Assembly (NCBI GenBank): GCA_963812415.1
Contig: CAWEVH010000002.1
Span: 1 to 64,000 of the forward strand
DNA from: JACVRW01 sp963812415
GTDB lineage: Bacteria; Actinomycetota; Thermoleophilia; Solirubrobacterales; Thermoleophilaceae
DNA: 64,000 nucleotides
Direction: 5' to 3'
Part shown: positions 32,439-40,956 of the stretch, one piece after another
Layout: each line of letters starts with the position of its first letter
Numbering within the stretch: the stretch's first letter is position 1
The notes under the pieces: generated by a model
Seen by the model: the letters and a program-made list of their open reading frames with translations, nothing else
Database searches by the model: none
Told to the model about the DNA's origin: nothing
Translations under genes and position numbers: made by a program

Positions 32439-34541
32439 TCAGACCAGGAACGGGACCATCAGCAGGGCGACGATGTTCGCCACCTTGATCATCGGGTTGA
32501 TCGCCGGGCCGGCGGTGTCCTTGTAGGGGTCGCCCACGGTGTCGCCGGTGACGGACGCGGCGTGGGCCTCCGAGCCCTTGCCCCCGTACTCGCCGTCCTC
32601 GATCAGCTTCTTGGCGTTGTCCCAGGCCCCGCCGCCGGCGGTCATCGACACGGCCATGAAGAAGCCGACCACGATCACGCCGATCAGCAGACCCCCGAGC
32701 GCCTCCGTGGAGAGCAGGCCGACCACCACCGGGACGACGATCGGGATCAACGCGGGCAGGATCATCTCGCGCTGGGCCGACGCCGTGACGATGTCGACCG
32801 CTCGCGCGTAGTCCGGCTGCTCGGTGCGGTCCATGATCCCGGGTCGCTCCCGGAACTGGCGCCGCACCTCCTCGACCACGCCGCCTCCCGCGCGCCCCAC
32901 CGCCTCGATCGCGAGCGCGGCGAACAGGTAGACCATCATGCCGCCGATCAGCAGGCCGATCAGCACCTCGGGCTGGGAGATGTCGAACCCGGACACGGTC
33001 GTGCCCTCGCTTGCGGCCTCCTCGTTCAGCTCCTCGACGAACGCCGCGAACAGCACGAGCGCCGCGAGCACGGCCGAGCCGATCGCGTACCCCTTGGTCA
33101 CGGCCTTGGTGGTGTTGCCGACCGCGTCCAGCGGGTCGGTGACGTTGCGCACGTCCTCGGGCAGGTCCGCCATCTCGGCGATGCCGCCCGCGTTGTCGGT
33201 GATCGGGCCGAACGCGTCGAGCGCGACGATCAGGCCGGTGAGCGATAGCTGCGCCATCACCGCGACGCCGATGCCGTAGATACCGGCCAGCTCGTTGGCC
33301 ACGAGGATGCCGAGCGCCAGCAGGATGGCGGGAGCCGCCGTGGACTGGAAGCCCTGGGCGAGCCCCTGGATGATGTTGGTGGCGTGGCCGGTCTGGGACG
33401 CGCGAGCCGTCGTGCGCACGGGCCGGAAGCGCGTGGAGGTGTAGTAGTCGGTGATCACGAACAGGCCCGCGGTGATCGCGATCCCGACCAGCGTGCAGAA
33501 GTACAGGTCGATGCCGCTCGGCGCGGCGTCCGCCCCGCCGCGCAGCAGGCTCGAGACGCCGCCCTTGAAGGTGAGGTCGTCCATCATCAGGAGCGTGACC
33601 GGCAGGAACGCGAGCGCCGCCAGCCCGCCGGACACGATCAGGCCCTGGTAGAGCGCGCGCTCCACGTTGCCCGCGCGGCTCTTCACGGCGTAGGTGCCGA
33701 CGATCGAGGCGAGCAGCGACACGCCGCCGATCACGAGCGGATAGACGGCCACGGTGCCGATCTCCTGGAAGGTCAGCACGCCGAGCAGCATCACGGCCAC
33801 GGCCGTGACCGCGTAGGTCTCGAACAGGTCCGCCGCCATGCCGGCGCAGTCGCCCACGTTGTCACCCACGTTGTCGGCGATCACGGCGGGGTTGCGCGGG
33901 TCGTCCTCCGGGATGCCCGCCTCGATCTTGCCCACGAGGTCGGCGCCGACGTCGGCGGCCTTGGTGAAGATGCCGCCGCCGAGCCGCGCGAAGACGGAGA
34001 TCAGCGAGCCGCCGAAGCCGAGCCCGACGAGCGCGTCGATGGCGTCGCGCTCCTCGGTGCCGGCCAGGATCAGGATCCCGTAGTAGCCGGCCACGCCGAG
34101 CAGCGCGAGGCCCGCCACCAGCAGCCCGGTCACGGCGCCGCCCTTGAAGGCGACCTCGAGCGCCCTCGAGACGCCGCTGCGGGCCGACTCGGCCACGCGC
34201 GTGTTGGCGCGCACCGACACGTTCATGCCGATGAAGCCGGCGGCGCCGGAGAACGTGCCGCCGATCAGGAAGCCGATGGCGACCAGGATGCCCTCGGCGT
34301 CCGAGGCCTCGAGCACGATCGCGAGCACGATCGCGAGCACCACGGCCACGCCGGCGATGATCGTGTACTGGCGGCGCAGGTAGGCGGTCGCGCCCTGCTG
34401 CACCGCGGTCGAGATTGCCTGCATCTCGGCGTTTCCGGGTGAGAGAGCCAGCAGCCAGCGCGAGGTGGTCACGCCGTACACGACGGCGGCGCCGGCGCAA
34501 ACGAGCGCGATGATCACGCCCCAGTCAGTCAGGAATTCCAA
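32439..34541 (-). CDS. hppA: membrane-bound proton-translocating pyrophosphatase
   Basis: A 700-residue integral pyrophosphatase (about 16 helices) that couples PPi hydrolysis to H+ pumping. The acidic substrate-binding sequence DNVGDNVGDCAGMAADLFETY and the second, DAFGPITDNAGG and GDPYKDTAGPA near the C-terminus, are intact. At the cation-specificity position the motif is VGNTTKAVTKG, with Lys479 where K+-dependent enzymes have Ala; this is the signature of K+-independent H+-PPases. Start is TTG 34541 with GGAGG eleven bases upstream. The upstream 145 bases to the MTAP gene hold a GC-rich leader with no gene. It helps maintain a proton gradient and recycle PPi. Confidence 0.95.
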   Translation of the reverse strand: MEFLTDWGVIIALVCAGAAVVYGVTTSRWLLALSPGNAEMQAISTAVQQGATAYLRRQYTIIAGVAVVLAIVLAIVLEASDAEGILVAIGFLIGGTFSGAAGFIGMNVSVRANTRVAESARSGVSRALEVAFKGGAVTGLLVAGLALLGVAGYYGILILAGTEERDAIDALVGLGFGGSLISVFARLGGGIFTKAADVGADLVGKIEAGIPEDDPRNPAVIADNVGDNVGDCAGMAADLFETYAVTAVAVMLLGVLTFQEIGTVAVYPLVIGGVSLLASIVGTYAVKSRAGNVERALYQGLIVSGGLAALAFLPVTLLMMDDLTFKGGVSSLLRGGADAAPSGIDLYFCTLVGIAITAGLFVITDYYTSTRFRPVRTTARASQTGHATNIIQGLAQGFQSTAAPAILLALGILVANELAGIYGIGVAVMAQLSLTGLIVALDAFGPITDNAGGIAEMADLPEDVRNVTDPLDAVGNTTKAVTKGYAIGSAVLAALVLFAAFVEELNEEAASEGTTVSGFDISQPEVLIGLLIGGMMVYLFAALAIEAVGRAGGGVVEEVRRQFRERPGIMDRTEQPDYARAVDIVTASAQREMILPALIPIVVPVVVGLLSTEALGGLLIGVIVVGFFMAVSMTAGGGAWDNAKKLIEDGEYGGKGSEAHAASVTGDTVGDPYKDTAGPAINPMIKVANIVALLMVPFLV

Positions 34542-34686
34542 GGGGGTTGTCCTCCGTGTGGTTCAGTCGGCGGGCGGTCGGGCGCGAGGGCGCCCGGCGT
34601 TCGACGAGCCGCCAGTCGACCCCGCCCGCAGCAGAGCGGCGGGCAGTCTATCGACTCCGCCCGGACGACAGGCCCACGGCGCGCCG

Positions 34687-35484
34687 TCAGCGGTGGACGA
34701 TCGCCTTCGACAGCGCGGTCGCGCAGGTGTCCTCGGGCTGCGGGCCGACCCGGGTGACCGTGTGGAACAGCAGCGCTCGCAGGCGGTCGAGGTTGTCGTT
34801 GAAGACCTGGAAGGCGGTGTCCGCGGAGACGGGCGGGACGTTGGGCATCGCCTCCAGGCCCACGTCGTAGTCGGTCACGAGCGCCACGTTCGCGTAGCAG
34901 AGCTCGAGCTCGCGCGCGAGCCAGCACTCGGGGTACTGCGTCATGTTCACCACGTGGAAGCCCGAGGCCGAGTACCAGCGCGACTCCGCGCGGGTCGCGA
35001 AGCGCGGACCCTGGATCACCACCACGGTCCCGCCCTCGACCACCGGGATCTCGAGCTCCCGCGCGCTCTCCGCGATCACGCCGCTCATCTGGCGGCAGTA
35101 GGGGTCGGCGGCCGACACGTGGGTGGTCTGCGGGCCGTCGTAGAACGTGCTCTCGCGCGCGTGGGTGCGGTCGACGAACTGGTCGCAGACCACGAACGTC
35201 CCCGGCTGGAGCTCCGGCCGCAGCGAGCCGCAGGCGCAGGGGCCGATCAGCCGGCGCACCCCCACCTCGCGCATCGCCCACACGTTCGCGCGGTAGTTGA
35301 TCCGGTGCGGCGGCAGCGTGTGCTCGTCCCCGTGGCGCGGCATGAACGCCACGTCGACGCCCTCGATGCGCCCGACTCGGATGGCCGCGGACGGCGGCCC
35401 GTAGGGCGTGGCGACCGGAACCTCCTCCACCGCGTCGTCGTCGAGGAAGCGGTAGAAGCCGGAGCCGCCGAATATCCCGATCAC
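34687..35484 (-). CDS. mtnP: S-methyl-5'-thioadenosine phosphorylase family (MTAP)
   Basis: A 265-residue nucleoside phosphorylase family enzyme. Family features: N-terminal IGIFGGSGFYRFL, the phosphate/substrate motif MPRHGDEHTLPPHRINYRAN, IGPCACGSLRPELQPGTFVV, FYDGPQTTHVS, and VVNMTQYPECWLARE in the purine-base pocket, V-T-D-Y-D-V-G at the end. It would cleave MTA (or a related thio-nucleoside) with phosphate in the methionine salvage pathway. GTG 35484 overlaps the preceding DUF1844 stop (GTGA). The frame is open further upstream as a shadow of the neighbouring genes. MTA versus other nucleosides cannot be told with certainty. Confidence 0.87.
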   Translation of the reverse strand: MIGIFGGSGFYRFLDDDAVEEVPVATPYGPPSAAIRVGRIEGVDVAFMPRHGDEHTLPPHRINYRANVWAMREVGVRRLIGPCACGSLRPELQPGTFVVCDQFVDRTHARESTFYDGPQTTHVSAADPYCRQMSGVIAESARELEIPVVEGGTVVVIQGPRFATRAESRWYSASGFHVVNMTQYPECWLARELELCYANVALVTDYDVGLEAMPNVPPVSADTAFQVFNDNLDRLRALLFHTVTRVGPQPEDTCATALSKAIVHR

Positions 35485-35852
35485 GAGCCCGGCGTCCAGA
35501 TCTTGGCGCGCGCCTTGGCCCGCTCCTCGGCTTCGCGCCGCTCGGCCTCGCTGGCTCCCTCCTCGGCAGGCGGCGGAGCCTCGCCGCCGCCCTGCTCGCG
35601 CACGTACATCATCTGGACCTGGGACAGGGCGTCCTTGATCGGTCCGATCTCGTCCTGCGGACAGAGCGGCAGCATCGCGCGCACCGCGTCGATGGCCTTC
35701 TTCGCCTCGGCCGGGTCGCGGGCCTCCGGCACCGCCAGCTTCTGTCCGGCGAGGTTCACGAGCGAGGCCACGGTCTGGAGCAGCACATCGTCGACCTTGA
35801 TGCGCTTGAGCGCCTCCAGCAGCTCGGCTTCGCTCGGCTCCCGCGTGCTCAT
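35481..35852 (-). CDS. DUF1844 family protein
   Basis: A 123-residue acidic helical protein. The DUF1844 signature is V-L-L-Q-T-V-A-S-L-V-N-L-A-G-Q-K-L (about residues 23-39), followed by AKKAIDAVRAMLPLCP and IKDALSQVQMMYVRE. A Pro/Glu- and Ala/Glu-rich tail ends W-T-P-G-S. The function of DUF1844 is not established. It overlaps the YbdK stop (ATGA) and the MTAP start (GTGA); AAGGAGG precedes ATG 35852. In actinobacteria it is a frequent companion of translation and housekeeping genes. Confidence 0.85.
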   Translation of the reverse strand: MSTREPSEAELLEALKRIKVDDVLLQTVASLVNLAGQKLAVPEARDPAEAKKAIDAVRAMLPLCPQDEIGPIKDALSQVQMMYVREQGGGEAPPPAEEGASEAERREAEERAKARAKIWTPGS

Positions 35853-36995
35853 CTGACCGCCTCCTCCTTTGCGTATGTGCGCTGGGTGAGCGCGACCTCG
35901 GCGGCGTAGACCTCCTCGATCGACGCCCCGCCGGCGAGCGCGCGCTTCTGTCGCTGGGCCCCATTCTCCTCCGGCAGCGCCAGATCGATCCCCAGGGCCA
36001 TGCGCGCCGGAGCCGTCCACGCGAGCAGCCGGTCCCGCGACCGCCGCCGCCGGATACTCCTGCGCCCGCTCCAGATCGATCAGCTTGCCGTCGAGGCCGT
36101 GGCGGATCGCGCGCCAGAAGTTCTCCTCGATCAGGCGGCCGGGAGGGTCGTCGAACGGCACGCCCTCGTCGTAGTCCATGGCGGCCTGCGCCACGCAGGC
36201 GGTGATCAGCGCGGCCAGCGCGTTGGAGTCCTCGGCGCTCGTCTGCGCGTCGCAGATGCGCATCTCGACCGTCCCGTAGGAGTGGTGCGGGCGCACGCTC
36301 CACCACACCTGCGTGAACTCCACGATCGATCGCGTGCGCACCAGGAAGTCGACGTAGTCGGCGTAGGCCCGCCAGCCGCCGAACGCGTCGGGGATCCCGC
36401 AGCGCGGAAAGCTCTTCGTGAAGATCTGCGAGCGCGCCGAGTGCAGCCCCGAGTGGCGCCCGTCGAGGAAGGGCGAGTTCGCCGAGATTGCGAGCAGCTC
36501 GGGCATCACCGCCCGCAGCCGGTCGCACACGCGCACCGCCCGCTCGGGGCCGTTCACCCCCACGTGCACGTGCAGGCTGAAGGTGTTGTTGCGCCAGGCC
36601 ACGTACTGCAGCGAGCTCTCGACGCGGTGGTAGTGCTCGGTGTCGATGACCCGCTGGTCCTGCCAGGGGCTCCAGGGGTGCGTGCCGGTGGCGCCGAGGA
36701 GCGCGTCCTGCGCGGCTGCGAGGGCGAACAGCCGGGCCCGCGCGTCGCGCTGCCGGACGATGGCGTCGGCGAAGGTCTCGCCGCGGCCGGAGCGGATCTC
36801 GATCTCGGAGCGGATCAGCTCACCCGCCACGGAGTCGGCGAGCACCGGGTCGCCGGCCGCCGCGTCGCGCAGCTCCTCGAAGCGGTGGTCGAGCTCGCGG
36901 GTCGCCGGATCGAGGATCGCGAACTCCTCCTCGATCCCGACGGTGAAGTCCGTGGAGGCCTCGAAGACCTCCCTGACGCTCGGCATGTCGAGCAT
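35849..36995 (-). CDS. YbdK-type carboxylate-amine ligase (glutamate-cysteine ligase 2), frameshifted
   Basis: Glutamate-cysteine-ligase-fold enzyme of the YbdK group, about 381 residues after reconstruction. It begins TDFTVGIEEEFAILDP (the EEE-F nucleotide/metal motif), has L-I-R-S-E-I-E-I-R-S, GATGTHPWSPWQDQ, R-N-N-T-F-S-L-H-V-H-V-G-V, SANSPFLDGRHSGLHSARSQ and VEMRICDAQTS. After DLERAQEYPAAA the frame shifts within 36030-36057 (one extra base); the continuation is LLAWTAPARMALGIDLALPEE, NGAQRQKRAL and a tail T-Q-R-T-Y-A-K-E-E-A-V-R with stop at 35849. It may make gamma-glutamylcysteine, but YbdK-type enzymes act weakly with Cys and other amines. Begins a YbdK-DUF1844-MTAP operon. Confidence 0.83.
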
Positions 36996-37013
36996 TGGCG
37001 GGTGGCGTGTCGT

Positions 37014-37685
37014 CTACGTGAGGTAGAAGTAGAGCGCGTAGAGCAGGTCGACTGCGGGGCTCGAGGTGTGCACCGTGACCTCCGGTGGCACCTGGAGCAG
37101 CGCCTCCGAGTAGTTGAAGATGATCTTGACGCCGGCGTCGACCAGGTCGTCGGCCACGCCCTGCGCCGCCGCCGTGGGCACCGCCAGCACGCCCACCACC
37201 ACGTCCTCGTCGCGAATCACCCGCTCGAGGTCGTCGTACGGGCGAACCGTGAGGCTGTCGTTCACGCGGTGCCCGACCTTGGCCGGATCCTTGTCGAACA
37301 GCGCGACCACGCGGAAGCCGTGGTCGGCGAAGATGTCGGAGCCGGCGATCGCCTGGCCGAGGTTGCCCGCGCCGAACAGCGCGATGTTGTGCTTGCCGGT
37401 GGTCCGCAGGATCTTGCGGATCTGCGAGACCAGCGAGTCGACGTTGTAGCCCACGCCGCGCTTGCCGAACTTGCCGAAGCCCGACAGGTCGCGCCGGATC
37501 TGCGTGGAGTTCACGTGCGTGTAGTCCGCCAGCTCCTGCGACGAGATCGTCTCGCGACCCATCTTCTTGGCCTGGGTGAGCACCTGGAGGTAGCGCGAGA
37601 GCCGGGCGGCCACGCCCAGTGACAGTCGCTCCGCCCCGCCGTTCTCAAGCCCTGCCCCGCCCGTCACGGGCTCCTGAAAGCTCAC
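37014..37685 (-). CDS. rex: Rex, redox-sensing transcriptional repressor
   Basis: A 223-residue Rex protein. Residues about 25-85 are the winged helix (RLSRYLQVLTQAKKMGRETISSQELADYTHVN, then STQIRRDLSGFGKFGKRGVGYNV) and the C-terminal Rossmann domain binds NAD(H) at ALFGAGNLGQAIAG. The family end DLVDAGVKIIFNYSEALLQVP and a dimer helix at the tail D-L-L-Y-A-L-Y-F are present. It represses respiration and fermentation genes when the NADH/NAD+ ratio is low. Its GTG start overlaps the upstream glutaredoxin-like stop by four bases, linking redox sensing with thiol chemistry. No copy of the Rex operator was recognised in the window. Confidence 0.95.
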   Translation of the reverse strand: MSFQEPVTGGAGLENGGAERLSLGVAARLSRYLQVLTQAKKMGRETISSQELADYTHVNSTQIRRDLSGFGKFGKRGVGYNVDSLVSQIRKILRTTGKHNIALFGAGNLGQAIAGSDIFADHGFRVVALFDKDPAKVGHRVNDSLTVRPYDDLERVIRDEDVVVGVLAVPTAAAQGVADDLVDAGVKIIFNYSEALLQVPPEVTVHTSSPAVDLLYALYFYLT

Positions 37686-37927
37686 GCGCCCACTCTACCT
37701 AGCCTCCGAAGCAGGGCGTCCGCGTCCACGTGGAACTCGAACAGCTCCTCGCCGTCGAGCGCGAGCACCGGGATGCGCTCGCCGTAGCGGCGCTGGAGCC
37801 GCGCGTCGAGCGACACGTCGACCTCGACGAGCTCGAACGGGTGCTCGGCGCGCACGCGCTCCACGGTCGCCCGCGCCTCGTCGCACAGGTGGCAGCCCGG
37901 CTTGCCGAAGAGCGTGATCGTTGCCAC
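37682..37927 (-). CDS. glutaredoxin-like (thioredoxin-fold, DUF836) protein
   Basis: An 81-residue thioredoxin-fold protein from GTG 37927: VATITLFGKPGCHLCDEARATVERV, with active-site C-H-L-C, a second strand FELVEVDVSLDARLQRRYG, and the cis-Pro element R-I-P-V-L-A-L. The fold is that of DUF836/glutaredoxin-2-like proteins. The open frame extends to 38047 but the upstream residues are shifted. It overlaps the Rex start by GTGA. It would act as a small cytoplasmic disulfide reductase or sensor; with mycothiol or thioredoxin as electron donor is a guess. Confidence 0.85.
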   Translation of the reverse strand: MATITLFGKPGCHLCDEARATVERVRAEHPFELVEVDVSLDARLQRRYGERIPVLALDGEELFEFHVDADALLRRLGRVGA

Positions 37928-37949
37928 CGGCTGCCAATCTAGAGGTGCC

Positions 37950-39530
37950 TTGGAGGACCACGTCGAGCTGATCGTCTTCGGCCTGCTGCTCGGTACGGCA
38001 GCGCTCGCGGTGCTGGCGCGCGTCCTGCGGGTCCCGTATCCGATCACCCTCGTGGTCGGGGGCGTCGCGATCGGGTTCCTGCCCGGCGTCCCGGACGTGG
38101 AGCTCGACCCCGACCTGGTCCTCTTGATCTTCCTCCCGCCGCTCCTCTACGGGGCCGCGTTCTTCACCTCGCTACGCGACCTGCGCCGCAACGCCCGCCC
38201 GATCGCCCTGCTGTCGATCGGGGTCGTGTTCGTGACGATGGGCGCCGTCGCGGTCGTCGCCCACGAGGTGATCGGGATGGGCTGGGCGGAGTCGTTCGTG
38301 CTCGGCGCGATCGTCTCCCCGACCGACGCCGTGGCGCCGGCGGAGATCCTGCGCCGGACGAACGCCCCGCGCCGCCTGCTCACCGTCGTCGAGGGCGAGA
38401 ACCTCACCAACGACTGGACGGCGCTCGTGCTCTACCGCTTCGCGGTGGCCGCCGTCGTGACCGGCTCGTTCTCGCTCGGCGAGGCCAGCATGCGCTTCGT
38501 GCTGAGCGGCGTGGGCGGGCTGGCGGTGGGGCTGGCCGCGGGCTGGGTCATCAAGGAGGTGCGCAGCCGGATCGACGACCCTCCGACCGAGCTCTCGATC
38601 TCGCTGGTGAGCGGCTACGTCGCCTACATCCCGGCCGAGGAGCTCGGCCTGTCGGGCGTGATCGCGGCCGTCACGGTCGGGATCTACATGGGCTGGCACA
38701 CCCCGCAGCTGACCACCCCGACGACGCGCATCCAGGGTGTGTCGGTCTGGGAGATCCTCACCTTCATCCTGAACGCGGTGCTGTTCCTCCTGATCGGGCT
38801 CCAGCTCCCGGGCATCCTCGATGACCTCTCGGGCGAGCCCGCCGGCCAGCTGATCTGGTGGGGGGCGGTCGTCGCCGCCGTCGTAATCGTGGTCCGCATG
38901 CTCTGGCAGTTCACCGTGCCGTACGTGCTGCGCACGATCGACCGCCGCGAATCCGTCCGCGCCCGGCGCGCGTCGGTCGGCGAGCGGATCGTGATCGGCT
39001 GGGCGGGCATGCGCGGGTCCGTCTCGCTGGCCGCGGCGCTGGCCCTGCCGCTCGAGATCGACTCCGGCGGCCCGTTCCCCGAGCGCGCACTGATCATCTT
39101 CCTGGCGTTCATGGTGATCCTGGTCACGCTCGTGGGGCAGGGGCTGACCCTTGGACCGCTGATCGACCGGCTCGGCATCTGCGACGACGGCGAGGAGGGC
39201 CGGGAGGAGGTCGCCGCCCGCATCCGGCTCGCCGAGGCAGCGCTCGCGCGGCTCGACGAGGTGGAGGGCGAGGACTGGGTGCGCGACGACACGGTCGAGC
39301 GCACGCGCGGGATGTTCAACTACCGGCGCCGGCGCTTCAGCGCCCAGGCGGACGGCGACGGCACGGAGTTCGAGGAGCGGACCGACCAGTACCGCCGGCT
39401 GATGTACGAGCTCTACGACGCTCAGCGCGAGGCGCTGGTCGGGATGCGCAACACGCTCGAGATCAGCGACGAGGTGCGCCGCAAGGTGGAGCGCGAGCTC
39501 GACCTCGAGGAATCGCGGCTCCAGGCCTGA
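37950..39530 (+). CDS. CPA1-family Na+/H+ antiporter
   Basis: A 526-residue antiporter from TTG 37950. The ion-binding regions are SPTDAVAPAEIL and the nearby V-V-E-G-E-N-L-T-N-D-W-T (the 'N-D' pair), with a proton-site Asp/Glu set typical of NhaP/NHE antiporters. About 12 helices extend to residue 405; the C-terminus (about 410-526) is a charged helical tail with many Arg and Glu. It extrudes Na+ or K+ for H+. TTG start is inferred because the ATG at 37902 lies inside the glutaredoxin gene on the other strand; the weak AGGTG precedes it. Converges with tsaD. Confidence 0.87.
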   Translation: MEDHVELIVFGLLLGTAALAVLARVLRVPYPITLVVGGVAIGFLPGVPDVELDPDLVLLIFLPPLLYGAAFFTSLRDLRRNARPIALLSIGVVFVTMGAVAVVAHEVIGMGWAESFVLGAIVSPTDAVAPAEILRRTNAPRRLLTVVEGENLTNDWTALVLYRFAVAAVVTGSFSLGEASMRFVLSGVGGLAVGLAAGWVIKEVRSRIDDPPTELSISLVSGYVAYIPAEELGLSGVIAAVTVGIYMGWHTPQLTTPTTRIQGVSVWEILTFILNAVLFLLIGLQLPGILDDLSGEPAGQLIWWGAVVAAVVIVVRMLWQFTVPYVLRTIDRRESVRARRASVGERIVIGWAGMRGSVSLAAALALPLEIDSGGPFPERALIIFLAFMVILVTLVGQGLTLGPLIDRLGICDDGEEGREEVAARIRLAEAALARLDEVEGEDWVRDDTVERTRGMFNYRRRRFSAQADGDGTEFEERTDQYRRLMYELYDAQREALVGMRNTLEISDEVRRKVERELDLEESRLQA

Positions 39531-39535
39531 GCGCG

Positions 39536-40501
39536 TCAGACCAGCCGGGCGGCGGCGTCGAGCCCCAGGTAGTCCGGATAGCGCAGCGGCTCGAGGAAGC
39601 GGGCGGCGCCGGCGATCATGGCGGCGTTGTCGGTGCAGAGCTCGACCGGCGGCACCGACACCGGCACTCCAAGCGCGGACACCGCCGCGCGCAGCTCCGA
39701 GTTGGCCGCCACGCCCCCGCCGATCGCCAGCCGTTCGAGGCCCTCGCGCTCGAGTGCCCGCAGCGTCCGGCCCACCAGCGCGTCGACGATCGCGCGCTGG
39801 TACGAGGCGGCGAGGTCGGCGGGCCGCGCCCCCGGCTCGTCGCGCAGCCGGTAGAGCAGCGCCGTCTTCAGCCCGCTGAAGCTGAAGTCGAGCTCGCCCG
39901 GCGCGCTGCGCGGGAAGTCATGGGCAGCGGGATCGCCGGCGCGCGCCAGGCGGTCGAGCGCCGGACCGCCCGGGTAGCCGAGCCCGAGCAGGCGCGCGCC
40001 CTTGTCGAAGGCCTCGCCGGCCGCGTCGTCGAGCGTCTGCCCCAGCACCGTGTAGGAGGAGGGCTCATCCACGCGCGCGAGGAACGTGTGCCCGCCGCTC
40101 GCCACGAGACACAGGTAGGGCGGCTCGATCGGATCGGGTCGGAGGGTGCTAGCCACCACGTGGCCGTGCAGGTGATCGACGGGCACGAGCGGCAGCTCGC
40201 GGGCGGCGGCCAGCGCCTTCGCGGAGGAGAGCCCGACGAGCAGCGCCCCGATCAGCCCCGGTCCGCGCGTCACGGCCACCGCGGTCACGTGGTCGAGCCG
40301 GGCCCCGGCGCGCTCGAGGGCGTCGGCGGTCACCGCGTCCACGAGCTCGAGGTGATGGCGCGACGCGATCTCGGGCACCACGCCGCCGTAGCGCGCGTGC
40401 AGCAGTCCCTGGGAGGCGATCACGTTCGAGCGGATCTCACCGTCGGCCGTGACCACCGCCGCGCAGGTGTCGTCGCAGCTGGTCTCGATCGCGAGGATCA
40501 C
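39536..40501 (-). CDS. tsaD: tRNA N6-adenosine threonylcarbamoyltransferase TsaD
   Basis: A 321-residue TsaD (Gcp/Kae1), the catalytic subunit that transfers threonylcarbamoyl to A37 of ANN-decoding tRNAs. It starts VILAIETSCDDT; the iron-binding H-L-H-G-H is at residues 110-114; the nucleotide/phosphate site G-G-G-V-A-A-N and the C-terminal P-P-V-E-L-C-T-D-N-A-A-M-I-A are present. I prefer GTG 40501, overlapping the rimI stop (GTGA), to the longer frame at 40531. Part of the tsaE-tsaB-rimI-tsaD cluster. Confidence 0.95.
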   Translation of the reverse strand: MILAIETSCDDTCAAVVTADGEIRSNVIASQGLLHARYGGVVPEIASRHHLELVDAVTADALERAGARLDHVTAVAVTRGPGLIGALLVGLSSAKALAAARELPLVPVDHLHGHVVASTLRPDPIEPPYLCLVASGGHTFLARVDEPSSYTVLGQTLDDAAGEAFDKGARLLGLGYPGGPALDRLARAGDPAAHDFPRSAPGELDFSFSGLKTALLYRLRDEPGARPADLAASYQRAIVDALVGRTLRALEREGLERLAIGGGVAANSELRAAVSALGVPVSVPPVELCTDNAAMIAGAARFLEPLRYPDYLGLDAAARLV

Positions 40502-40956
40502 GCGGTGGCGCGTTCGGGCACCGTCCGCCACATGATGAGCGCGTCCTCACGATTGTCGTGGTAGTAGGCGCGGCGGCGGCCGGCGGGACGAAACCCGAAG
40601 CGCTCGTAGAGGCGGATGGCGTCGTCGTTCGAGGTGCGGACCTCGAGCGTGTACTGCTCGTTCGGCCGGTCGCCGAGCTCGAAGAGCCGCTCGAGCAGCG
40701 TTGTCGCGATGCCCTCGCGGCGCAGGCGGTCGTCCACCGCCACGTTCATCAGGTGCCAGACCGTGTCGTAACGCGAGCACACCAGGTAGCCCACCAGCCG
40801 GCCGTGACGCACGGCCGCCAGGCAGATGCCCGCGGGCTTGGAGAGCTCGAGCACGAACATCGCAAGCGACCACGGCGTGGGAAACGCGCGCCGCTCGATG
40901 GCGATCACCTGCGGCAGATCGGCGTAGGTCAGGCGGCGGATGTCGAGGTCGTTCAC
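40498..40956 (-). CDS. rimI: ribosomal-protein-alanine N-acetyltransferase RimI-like
   Basis: A 152-residue GNAT acetyltransferase. It has DIRRLTYADLPQVIAIERRAFPTPW, the RimI signature, the acetyl-CoA site D-D-R-L-R-R-E-G-I-A-T-T-L-L-E-R-L-F, and the terminal L-E-V-R-T-S-N-D-D-A-I-R-L-Y-E-R-F-G-F-R. RimI acetylates the N-terminus of ribosomal protein S18 in relatives. It is embedded between tsaB and tsaD with four-base overlaps on both sides, a common order in actinobacteria. Confidence 0.92.
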   Translation of the reverse strand: MNDLDIRRLTYADLPQVIAIERRAFPTPWSLAMFVLELSKPAGICLAAVRHGRLVGYLVCSRYDTVWHLMNVAVDDRLRREGIATTLLERLFELGDRPNEQYTLEVRTSNDDAIRLYERFGFRPAGRRRAYYHDNREDALIMWRTVPERATA

